Of a DNA stretch of 12,864 nucleotides, positions 1 through 6,535 are shown one piece after another. Source of the stretch: Clostridia bacterium (GTDB lineage: Bacteria > Bacillota > Clostridia > Oscillospirales > CAG-272). Both the position numbers and the translations under genes were made by a program. Positions within the stretch are counted from its first letter, which is position 1, and every line of letters starts with the position of its first letter. The notes below the pieces were generated by a model that made no database searches, was not told where the DNA came from, and saw only the letters and a program-made list of their open reading frames with translations. The stretch is from NCBI GenBank assembly GCA_029010655.1, contig JAQXKW010000214.1, positions 1 through 12,864 on the forward strand, given 5' to 3'.

Positions 1-652
1 GAAAATCGGGGTGCTGGTTATTGAACAGACCGCCCAGATTAAGACAGTTTACACGAACGCCTGCGGCGCCGTATCTGCCCGCCATAAATCTGGTAAGGTT
101 CAGCATGCCACCCTTGTGGAAAAAATAATCGGGAGCGCCGATTGCGTCCATTTCCGGATGTCCCTCATAAAGGTAAGGGTTTGAGCCGCATATACCCATA
201 TACGAGCCTATATTAATAATACTGCCGCCGCCCATTTTCTCCATGTGATTGCCGAAGGCTCTTGTTATTGCGAAAAGTCCCGTACAGTTTACCGCCATGG
301 ACTTTGCAAAATCCTCCAGGGGTCCGTCATACTCGTTCATGGGGCGAAGAACGGAGTTATTGACAAGAATATCAACCTTTCCGTCGCGCTTTATCATTCT
401 GTCAAGGAGAGCCTTTATGCTTTCCTCGTCCTCCTGGTCGTAGCAGTCCGCATAAACCTTATCATAGCCCATGGCGTTAAGCTCGTCGGCAAATTCTTTG
501 CACTTATCAAGTCCTCGTGAAGCACAGCACACTGTAGCTCCGGCGTCTGCCAGGGCGATAACCATTTGCTTTCCGTAATATCCCGAACCGCCCGTTACAA
601 GAGCAACCTTTCCGTCAAGGCGGAATCTGTCGATAATATTTGCTTTTTCCAT
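1..652 (-). CDS. SDR-family NAD(P)-dependent oxidoreductase (3' end outside the window)
   Basis: Short-chain dehydrogenase/reductase, last visible gene of the catabolic operon; 217 residues are visible and perhaps 40-60 are missing. The Rossmann glycine motif TGGSGYYG lies near residue 20, the NNAG-like motif appears as NNSV in DILVNNSV, and the catalytic Ser is in the INIGSYMG stretch. Tyr and Lys come as YFFHK (YxxxK). About 25 residues separate the Ser and the Tyr instead of the usual 12 or so, because of an insertion containing NPYLYEG. With the later GGLFNNQ motif, this recalls the SDR subfamily often annotated gluconate 5-dehydrogenase-like or flagellin-modification PtmA-like; that is recall, not a search. 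The ATG at 652 has a GAAGGG site 8 bases upstream and lies 14 bases after the ceramidase-like gene. It probably oxidises or reduces a hydroxyl of the sugar handled by the operon. The substrate is unknown. Confidence 0.9.
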   Translation of the reverse strand, partial: MEKANIIDRFRLDGKVALVTGGSGYYGKQMVIALADAGATVCCASRGLDKCKEFADELNAMGYDKVYADCYDQEDEESIKALLDRMIKRDGKVDILVNNSVLRPMNEYDGPLEDFAKSMAVNCTGLFAITRAFGNHMEKMGGGSIINIGSYMGICGSNPYLYEGHPEMDAIGAPDYFFHKGGMLNLTRFMAGRYGAAGVRVNCLNLGGLFNNQHPDF

Positions 653-666
653 TATTTCAGCCCTTC

Positions 667-1932
667 TTAAAACAGCTTTTTAATTGCGTCAACAATTACT
701 TTTCCGGCTTCACCGGTGAAAATAGAGGTACCAACCTCATAGCCGCCGTCGTCAACGGCATCGGGAGTATAAATATATCCGGGGAGCGAGCCGTTTGTCA
801 GCTCGAACACGAAGGTCTTTCTAAAGGGCGAAGCCTCTTTCAGCTCAAGTCCGTATTCCACGAAAATTTCGCCCTGGGTTCCGCATATAAGCGTATCGCC
901 AAGCTGAAGGGTCATTACCTCGCAGGGAAGCTCATCATCGGAAATCTCGCCCTTTGCGGCGATTTCGGAGTAGTAGAAAATATTCTCTTTTCCGAACATT
1001 TCAAGCTCGCAGTTGCGTTTCTTAATATAATCGTCGTCAGGCATTTCGCGGAAAGCCTTTCTTGCTTCTTCCATTTCTCTGATTGCAACGTCCAGCGGAG
1101 GATATTCTCTTATGGGAAGGTCCACTTCTGCGGACTTGAAGCAGATTTCAAGGTCATCCTTAAATTCCATATTCTCAATTGTATGGAACACTTCAACAGC
1201 CAGAGTTGAGCCCACGCGTGCCGCTTCCTCAAAGTTCTGCCCTACTCTGTGGTATCTTGAGGACTGATTTCCGCTTGTTCCCTGCGCAAACATGAATTTT
1301 GCTTCGGGATATGCAAAGTGGAAATATCTTCTCATATATCCGGGGTAATCTGCCGTAACATACAGGTTTTCCGCATGGAGATATGTGGGATGAAGCGCAT
1401 AGTTGGTAAGAATACCCCTAACTGTCCCCTCTGCGTCCTTTACGCAGATTACGTTTACGCTGTCGTCCTGCAAACCGTTTTTGAATCTTCTGTTTCCGCC
1501 AACACCCTGCTCTTTTCCGCAGTGACCTACGCCGATACCCACGGTTGCGTCAAAGGTGTTCGCCTTGGCTTCTCTGATGCAAGCTTCTACCTTGGGAAGA
1601 AGCTCTGCAATGTATGAAGGATCGTCATGAAGTCCCTCTGCAAGCTCTGACGCCAAAGGCGTTGCGGACCAGGGACCAGAATGTGTATGGGAAGTGGTGA
1701 ACATAATGTTGCCGCCGATCTTCTCACGTATGGTCTTACAGTATTTCTTTCCGAAGAAAAGAAGATCGAGGGTTACCATTACGATGTCGTCTTTACCGTT
1801 ATTCAGATAAAGAGCACCGCAGTAAAGAGGATCGTGAACACCGATGTTCGGTCTGGGACAGTGGGGATAGCCCGCCATCTGCACTCCCTCCTTGGGGGAA
1901 ATGTCAACAAGAGCAATACCTGCTTTCAGCAT
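667..1932 (-). CDS. Neutral/alkaline ceramidase-type N-terminal domain hydrolase, apparently cytoplasmic
   Basis: 421-residue protein matching the N-terminal catalytic domain of neutral/alkaline non-lysosomal ceramidases, zinc amidases that cut N-acyl bonds. Expected active-site landmarks occur in order: SHTHSGP (H82, H84), NYALHPT (H181), GTSGNQSS (218-225, where the family has its nucleophilic Ser), GTQGE (E355) and LPGYIYTP (Y386). These fit the His/His/Glu/Tyr zinc site known in the Pseudomonas enzyme. There is no signal peptide: the protein begins MLKAGIALVDISP. It also lacks the C-terminal Ig-like domain of secreted ceramidases, which are about 650 residues long. I infer a small soluble intracellular amide or ester substrate rather than ceramide. 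The gene follows the NagA-like gene by 18 bases with a GAAGG site 7 bases before the ATG, and the SDR gene follows after 14 bases. The family call is firm and the substrate is open. Confidence 0.85.
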   Translation of the reverse strand: MLKAGIALVDISPKEGVQMAGYPHCPRPNIGVHDPLYCGALYLNNGKDDIVMVTLDLLFFGKKYCKTIREKIGGNIMFTTSHTHSGPWSATPLASELAEGLHDDPSYIAELLPKVEACIREAKANTFDATVGIGVGHCGKEQGVGGNRRFKNGLQDDSVNVICVKDAEGTVRGILTNYALHPTYLHAENLYVTADYPGYMRRYFHFAYPEAKFMFAQGTSGNQSSRYHRVGQNFEEAARVGSTLAVEVFHTIENMEFKDDLEICFKSAEVDLPIREYPPLDVAIREMEEARKAFREMPDDDYIKKRNCELEMFGKENIFYYSEIAAKGEISDDELPCEVMTLQLGDTLICGTQGEIFVEYGLELKEASPFRKTFVFELTNGSLPGYIYTPDAVDDGGYEVGTSIFTGEAGKVIVDAIKKLF

Positions 1933-1950
1933 AAAAATACCTTCTTTTAC

Positions 1951-3033
1951 TTAAGATTTATAAACATTTATTACATTAAACGAATCGTCAACGGTGACGA
2001 TATCTGCGTCCTTGCCGGCTTCAAGGGAGCCCTTGCGGTCGAAAATACCCATAAGCCGTGCTGCGTTTTCGCTTGTGACCTTTACAACCTCCGGCATGGT
2101 GAACCCAAGATTATAAAAGTTTCTCGCCACTCTGTTCATTGTAAGCTTTGAGCCGTTAAGCTCGCCGTTGAGAATGTTGATTTCTTCGCCCTCGCCGTCG
2201 TCGCCGCAGGCGTCGGTAATTCCGATAATTCTGTCAGCACCCACGGTCTTTTTTACCAGCTTCACCATTTCCGGTCTGACGTGAATGCCGTCCTTGTCGC
2301 AAATGATTTCATAGGTCAGCCCGTCTTCGATAAGCACAGCCGTATTAAAATCTGTTTCAATGGTTCCCGCCCAGCGAGTGGGAGAATAGGACGCACCGGT
2401 AGCGTCAAAAAGGTGAGTGACGTTTTTTACGCCGTTAGCCGACACTCTCCTGATATCCTCAGGCGATGCGGCGCTGTGTCCTACGGAGGGTACAATCTTG
2501 CGGCTTACAAGTTCGGAAAGAAACTCATCGGTGCCGCAAACCTCAGGCGCAAAGGTAACGTGACGGACTGTGGGATAATTCAGAAGCGGCAGATAGTCCT
2601 CAGGGTCTGCAACAAGCTCTCCGCCACGACTTAAAGCGCCGTATTTGGGATTAAGATACGGTCCTTCAAGGTGTATTCCCATAACATTGGGACAATGGGG
2701 CATTTCGTCCGTTATCTTTTCGATAGCACGGCGCAGTCCTTCAAATCCCAAGTCTCTGTAAAGGGTTGCGCACATGGTGGTTGTACCGTGCTTCAAATGA
2801 AAGTCGGACGCAGTTTTCAGGTCATTGTGAACCCAAACACCGTCACCTGCATGGCAATGAATATCAATAAATCCGGGCAGAATCCAGCCGTCAACTGTAA
2901 CAGTTTCACCGCATTTCGGAGCGGACGATTTCTCCCCGGCGTAGATTATGCGACTGTCGCTTACCGCAACAGCCGCATCTTCTACTACCTTGCCGGCTAT
3001 TACCGCTTTGCCGATCAAAGTAAATTCGTTCAT
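1951..3033 (-). CDS. nagA: N-acetylglucosamine-6-phosphate deacetylase-like amidohydrolase
   Basis: 360-residue amidohydrolase-superfamily protein with the NagA layout. The family removes acetate from GlcNAc-6-phosphate, giving GlcN-6-phosphate. Metal and catalytic positions are all present: PGFIDIHCHAG (H59, H61), HLEGPYLN (E123), SVGHSAA (H186), VTHLF (H207), DGIHV (H251) and GITDA (D274). Two places differ from ordinary NagA. The loop after THLF reads DATGASYSPTRW instead of the usual NAM...R-PG type. The segment between TDA and the SxLT motif is shortened, lacking the typical LGG stretch. Both lie near the sugar pocket, so the N-acetyl amino-sugar phosphate may not be GlcNAc-6P. It starts one base after the stop of the NagB-like gene (TAATATG), with its ribosome site inside that gene's last codons, indicating translational coupling. 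Deacetylase activity is likely; the exact substrate is inferred. Confidence 0.85.
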   Translation of the reverse strand: MNEFTLIGKAVIAGKVVEDAAVAVSDSRIIYAGEKSSAPKCGETVTVDGWILPGFIDIHCHAGDGVWVHNDLKTASDFHLKHGTTTMCATLYRDLGFEGLRRAIEKITDEMPHCPNVMGIHLEGPYLNPKYGALSRGGELVADPEDYLPLLNYPTVRHVTFAPEVCGTDEFLSELVSRKIVPSVGHSAASPEDIRRVSANGVKNVTHLFDATGASYSPTRWAGTIETDFNTAVLIEDGLTYEIICDKDGIHVRPEMVKLVKKTVGADRIIGITDACGDDGEGEEINILNGELNGSKLTMNRVARNFYNLGFTMPEVVKVTSENAARLMGIFDRKGSLEAGKDADIVTVDDSFNVINVYKS

Positions 3034-3034
3034 A

Positions 3035-3967
3035 TTAATATCCTACGGTCTCCCAGCACTCAAAGGGCTTTGCAATTTCCTCGGACATATAAACGTCCGT
3101 ATCCCAAAGCTGGAGAATGGAGGAAGGAACAAGAGGAGTTACCTCGCCGTAGCAAACAAGGCGGGAAATCATTCTCTGCCATGCGGAGAAGGTACCCATA
3201 GTTGTAATAGCGTGCATTTCCAGACGGTTTCTGGCATTCTTTGCGTCAACAGGGCCGATAGTTGCCGCCTTGGGGGGAACATTTGCAATATCTCCGGAGC
3301 AGCCGAAGCAGCCGTGGAGAGAATTCTGCATAATTGTCATGGGATTAAGAGTTACAACTCTTGCCTCCATATTTATGTACTCCTCAATATCGGGACAGCC
3401 GAATTCAGGGGTGCAGGGGTCGATAAATGCAAGATGACCTGCCCAGCCGGGACCGGAATAGCAAACGTCTGCACCGCCCTCGCCGCAGTCGGTAATCATC
3501 TTGGAGTAGTCCTTAATATTTTCGTTTGTGGGATAGTGTACCTGGCTGAGAGGCATACGGAGATCCTCTCTTATCTTGCCCCAGAAATATTTTACGTTGC
3601 TGTGAGCAAAGCCTGCCGCATAATCCAGAGGCGCAATATTGCCGTCCTGGTCAGCCCACTCATCCATACAGAAAATATGGACATTGCGGCAGTTAATATT
3701 CATTCTGTTAATAGCCTCTGCAACGCAGGAATACTCTACGGGACAGGGATTGGGGCAAATCATAACCACCTTTTCGTTCATCATGTCGGAACGGGCAATT
3801 CTTGCTACCATGTCGGCAATCCAAACTCCGTCGGGGCTTGGTACTATATGAATACGGAAATTAGGGTTGGGGTGCTTTTCCATATCCTCTCTTTTAATGT
3901 TTCTGCACCTTTCAAGAACCTCCTTATTCTTATAAGGAACAAACGGTGCGGGATCAAAAGTAAACAT
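3035..3967 (-). CDS. GlcN6P deaminase/isomerase (NagB)-fold protein with altered active site
   Basis: 310 residues, homologous to the NagB/6-phosphogluconolactonase fold; NagB turns GlcN-6P into fructose-6P and ammonia. Family landmarks are FCMDEW (D102, equivalent to the proton-shuttling D72 of E. coli), SGPGWAGHLAFIDP (171-184) and the C-terminal SSILQLWDTD stretch, matching ISCLQL in NagB. The motif normally reading GxGxDGHIAFNEP has changed: the Asp (E. coli D141) is Ala176, His is kept at H178, and the Glu (E148) is Asp183. The phosphate loop usually written GSTP is here CPNPCP. A simple GlcN-6P deaminase is therefore doubtful. It could be an isomerase, a deaminase for another amino sugar, or a non-phosphate lyase. 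The ATG has a strong AAAGGAG site and lies 23 bases after the kinase gene. Place in the family is good; the reaction is uncertain. Confidence 0.8.
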   Translation of the reverse strand: MFTFDPAPFVPYKNKEVLERCRNIKREDMEKHPNPNFRIHIVPSPDGVWIADMVARIARSDMMNEKVVMICPNPCPVEYSCVAEAINRMNINCRNVHIFCMDEWADQDGNIAPLDYAAGFAHSNVKYFWGKIREDLRMPLSQVHYPTNENIKDYSKMITDCGEGGADVCYSGPGWAGHLAFIDPCTPEFGCPDIEEYINMEARVVTLNPMTIMQNSLHGCFGCSGDIANVPPKAATIGPVDAKNARNRLEMHAITTMGTFSAWQRMISRLVCYGEVTPLVPSSILQLWDTDVYMSEEIAKPFECWETVGY

Positions 3968-3990
3968 ATATGCTCTCCTTTAATAAATTT

Positions 3991-5283
3991 TTACGGATTT
4001 ATAATTTTGCGGCAACCTGCGGGAGGAATTTTTCCCGAGGAAGCGAGAATTCCTGCTCCCAGAGAGCCGGTTTCCGAGGTATCCAGTATCTCAACGGGAA
4101 TGCCGCACACTCTTGCAAGTATTCTGCACCAAATATCGCTTTTGGAGCCGCCGCCGAACACCTTCAGACATTCTGCGCCGCCCAAAGAGTCAACTGCGTC
4201 TGCTATATCCCTTGACACGCCCTCATAGAGCGCATAAATAACGTCCGCCTGAGTAGTTGACAGGGTTATGCCGGATATGGTTCCTCCCGAATGCAGGTCG
4301 CTTTTGAAGGTAACGCCGTTTGCGCCCGGTTCGGACTCCTCTGCGAGAAGGTCCATTTCTTTATATGATTTGCCGCCGAATAAATTGCGGGACAGCCAGC
4401 GAAGGGAGGCACCCGTTGTCATCAGGGCGATTTCCGAAATATAGCTTTTATCGTCGAAGCGGAACAGGCATGCGTCCCCTATTCCCTCCTCCGAAAGCTT
4501 AGAAATTGCGGTTGCGGTGCCGAAGGAAACGGTACACACGTTGTCTTTAATGCCTGCGCCGATTGCCGCCAGCTTTTGATCCTGACCGCCTAAATATACT
4601 ATACAGCCGGGGTCAATGCCGCATCTGCTTGCCACCTGAGGCAACAGCTCTCCCACAACCTCTCCCATACATCCCACCTCGGGAAGCTTATCGGGGTCTA
4701 TGTGGGAGAAAGCTAACAGCTCTTTGTCCCAGCACTTATTATGTATATCATAAAGCATGGAGCCGCCGGCAACCGTATAATCGGTAACGGGCTTCCCGCA
4801 CATTTTCAGGTTGACAAAATCGAGAGGGAACAAAAATTTATAGGTTTTATCGTATATTTCCCTGCAATTGTCGTAGAACCAGCAAAGCTTAGGCAAGGAA
4901 TAATCGGGAAGGCACGGCTTTCCGGTAATATCGTAAATCTTTTTTTCGCCGAAGGTATCACGGAGCCTTATAGCATAGCTTTCCGCACGCATATCAAGCC
5001 AGCTTATGGCGTTATAAAGGGTTTCGCCGTTTTTGTCAACGGGAACAAAGGATATGCTCTGGGTGCTTACGGATATTCCCTTTACGCCGGAAATTCCCGT
5101 CTTTGAAACAACCTGACGGAGCCCGTCGCAAATAAGCGACCACCACTCGTTTGCGTCCTGCTCAACAAAGCCGTCCTTGAAAATCAGCTCGTATTCCCTG
5201 TTGTACTCGCACAACGCTTTCCCGTTTTTGTCGAACATTACGGTTTTACAGCCGGTAGTACCCAGGTCAATGCCTATATACAT
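3991..5283 (-). CDS. FGGY-family carbohydrate kinase, C-terminally short
   Basis: 430-residue sugar or polyol kinase of the FGGY family, xylulokinase-like; it phosphorylates a free sugar with ATP. The N-terminal phosphate-1 motif is IGIDLGTTGCK (3-13), the probable catalytic Asp is D235 in LGGQD, the ATP-side motif is VSFGTATAI (252-260) and the adenosine motif is FGGGSKSDIW. The C-terminal SLGAGILAS motif is followed by only about 20 residues, where relatives have some 50, so the last helices are missing. The size is thus below the usual 480-500; no frameshift is evident because the next gene begins 23 bases later. The ATG at 5283 is preferred over an in-frame GTG at 5292 because an AAGGAAGG site sits 8 bases before the ATG and overlaps the GTG. 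It is first in the operon, directly behind a consensus promoter, so it probably commits the substrate. The substrate is not recognisable. Confidence 0.85.
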   Translation of the reverse strand: MYIGIDLGTTGCKTVMFDKNGKALCEYNREYELIFKDGFVEQDANEWWSLICDGLRQVVSKTGISGVKGISVSTQSISFVPVDKNGETLYNAISWLDMRAESYAIRLRDTFGEKKIYDITGKPCLPDYSLPKLCWFYDNCREIYDKTYKFLFPLDFVNLKMCGKPVTDYTVAGGSMLYDIHNKCWDKELLAFSHIDPDKLPEVGCMGEVVGELLPQVASRCGIDPGCIVYLGGQDQKLAAIGAGIKDNVCTVSFGTATAISKLSEEGIGDACLFRFDDKSYISEIALMTTGASLRWLSRNLFGGKSYKEMDLLAEESEPGANGVTFKSDLHSGGTISGITLSTTQADVIYALYEGVSRDIADAVDSLGGAECLKVFGGGSKSDIWCRILARVCGIPVEILDTSETGSLGAGILASSGKIPPAGCRKIINP

Positions 5284-5291
5284 CTGATACA

Positions 5292-5299
5292 CCTTCCTT
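5292..5299 (-). promoter_or_regulatory. Ribosome binding site deciding the kinase start
   Basis: AAGGAAGG on the minus strand, 8 bases before the ATG at 5283. The alternative in-frame GTG at 5290-5292 overlaps this site and would have no usable ribosome site of its own. Confidence 0.75.
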
Positions 5300-5313
5300 G
5301 TGTCACTTACACA
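5299..5313. repeat. 15-bp inverted repeat at the operon transcription start (candidate operator)
   Basis: TGTGT and ACACA arms separated by five bases, placed immediately after the -10 box of the catabolic operon promoter, over the expected transcription start near 5307. Position is ideal for a repressor. The arms are short, no regulator gene is in the window, and no second copy was recognised, so this is only a candidate. Confidence 0.35.
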
Positions 5314-5342
5314 ATTATAGATATAATGTCCTTATTTGTCAA
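5314..5342 (-). promoter_or_regulatory. Consensus sigma-A promoter of the five-gene catabolic operon
   Basis: On the minus strand the -35 box TTGACA (5337-5342) and the -10 box TATAAT (5314-5319) are both exact consensus with a 17-base spacer. The start near 5307 gives a leader of about 24 bases before the kinase ATG. A promoter this strong in front of a sugar operon suggests control by a repressor. Confidence 0.85.
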
Positions 5343-5359
5343 TAATTACATTAATTTTT

Positions 5360-6403
5360 TCAAAGCATTTGGGGATGTATTTTTGAAAAAGCGGCGGGAT
5401 CGTCCAATCCTGCGCACAGGGAATAAAGCTTATCGGCAAAATCCGCCGCATTGTACTGTGACAGAGCCGTGCCCGACAGAGAAAATCTGTCCGACGGATT
5501 TGTTACTATTGGGAAATCACAGCATTTTCTTATGCTTGACAGATACCGTCTTCCCTTTTCGTTTGCCGAAAGTACACGTGTAAACTGGACGCCTTCCTTT
5601 ATATCCTCCGTCAAAACCGAGCATAGGGCAAACAGCGCCGCTCTTTTAAGCCTTGAATTTGTATAACGCTTTGTAGCGGAAAGCTCAAGCCACTTTCTAA
5701 AGTCGTTTGTAATTACCGAGGCGTTACAAAGCCTGCCGCCGACTCCTCCCGTACACTCCGCCGTCTGCGGCGGAGCCTTCAGCGTTCTGAAATGGTGGAA
5801 TTCAAGCTCCGTCAGCCTTTCCGGCTTTACTGCACGGCTATCGGACAAGTATAGCTTTTCCCGTATTGCACCTGCGCTTGCCCCGGGTATTCTTTTTACG
5901 GGGTGTAGCGAGACCGTCGCCCTTCTGCAGTATTCTACCGCAAGAATATCATTGGGCGACGACAAAATGCTTTCGGGAACCGATGAAAAACCGCTTTTTA
6001 TTGTCTCCGCCCTATTTTCGGCGGCTCTGCCCGTTTTTTTACTCTCTGCTCCGTTCAGTATTTCAGCCGCTCTTAAAATGGCGTTCAGGTCGGCGCATTC
6101 ACTTCCGAACCAAAGGTCAGTTGCAAACAGGCTTTCGGCAATGCGGACGCCCGCCTCGGAAAAATACTCCGCAGACGATGAAGAAAACGGAAACGGCAGT
6201 TCTACGCAGAGATCTGCGCCGCCCTCAATTGCGGCACGTGCCCTTTTATATTTATCATACACGGCGCACTCGCCCCGCTGAACAAAGTTGCCGCTCATAA
6301 CGGCAATAACCGTGTCGCTGTTCTCCTTTGCGGCGGACAGAACATGAGCGTGCCCTTTGTGAAACGGATTTAATTCGCATATAACTGCCGAAATTTTAAT
6401 CAT
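5360..6403 (-). CDS. tmcAL: tRNA(Met) cytidine acetate ligase TmcAL
   Basis: 347-residue homologue of Bacillus subtilis YlbM/TmcAL, a nucleotidyltransferase-fold enzyme that activates acetate with ATP and acetylates the wobble cytidine C34 of elongator tRNA-Met to ac4C. Family signatures are plain: CELNPFHKGH (HxGH nucleotide motif near residue 15), VMSGNFVQRGE, GGADLCVELPFPF, SSAEYFS, FGSE, SPNDILAVEY, GASAGAIR, and C-terminal ATKRYTNSRLKRA. It is shorter than the usual 390-415 residues, mainly through compact loops in the middle; no key motif is lost. The ATG at 6403 follows an AAGGA site about 11 bases away. It has its own promoter at 6478-6506. It diverges from ackA, whose metabolite acetate is its substrate. 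No terminator is visible between its stop and the downstream kinase promoter, so read-through into the catabolic operon is possible. Confidence 0.93.
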   Translation of the reverse strand: MIKISAVICELNPFHKGHAHVLSAAKENSDTVIAVMSGNFVQRGECAVYDKYKRARAAIEGGADLCVELPFPFSSSSAEYFSEAGVRIAESLFATDLWFGSECADLNAILRAAEILNGAESKKTGRAAENRAETIKSGFSSVPESILSSPNDILAVEYCRRATVSLHPVKRIPGASAGAIREKLYLSDSRAVKPERLTELEFHHFRTLKAPPQTAECTGGVGGRLCNASVITNDFRKWLELSATKRYTNSRLKRAALFALCSVLTEDIKEGVQFTRVLSANEKGRRYLSSIRKCCDFPIVTNPSDRFSLSGTALSQYNAADFADKLYSLCAGLDDPAAFSKIHPQML

Positions 6404-6427
6404 TTCAAAATAATTCCTTAAAAACTA

Positions 6428-6456
6428 TTGTATTCCGACAAATAATTATGTATAAT
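6428..6456 (+). promoter_or_regulatory. Possible promoter of ackA
   Basis: An exact TATAAT (6451-6456) lies 17 bases after a weak -35 TTGTAT (6428-6433). Start would be near 6463, giving a leader of about 73 bases. The -35 matches only in its first three bases, so this is tentative. It faces the tmcAL promoter, so the two polymerase sites would interfere. Confidence 0.45.
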
Positions 6457-6477
6457 TAAATGTCTCGTGCCTGTTTA

Positions 6478-6506
6478 ATTGTATAACACGGCGCCTAAAT
6501 TGTCAA
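6478..6506 (-). promoter_or_regulatory. Sigma-A promoter of tmcAL
   Basis: On the minus strand, TTGACA (6501-6506), a 17-base spacer and TACAAT (6478-6483), one mismatch from consensus. Start near 6471 gives a leader of about 68 bases to the tmcAL ATG. Confidence 0.75.
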
Positions 6507-6535
6507 ATATTTTTTATATACTGAAAGGGATAAAT

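Noticed and set aside
245..520. Plus-strand open frame opposite the 3'-truncated SDR gene, which could pass for the only gene at the window edge.
   Set aside because: The minus strand carries a full set of SDR motifs through 1-652, so the plus frame is a shadow.
640..1209. Plus-strand open frame of 189 codons opposite the ceramidase-like gene.
   Set aside because: Antisense shadow of a gene with all catalytic motifs; no family resemblance and no promoter or ribosome site.
2948..4228. Long plus-strand open frame (426 codons) opposite the NagA- and NagB-like genes.
   Set aside because: It lies antisense to proteins with clear family motifs, has no ribosome site or recognisable domain, and is Cys/His/Asn-rich in the way of reverse-complement shadows.
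6479..6535. Upstream TTG start for ackA adding 19 residues.
   Set aside because: AAGGGA is correctly spaced for the ATG at 6536, and AckA proteins normally begin right before VNAGSSS.
6404..6535. Search for a CcpA (cre) site controlling ackA, as known in Bacillus.
   Set aside because: No sequence fitting the TG-CG-CA-type cre consensus was found in the region.
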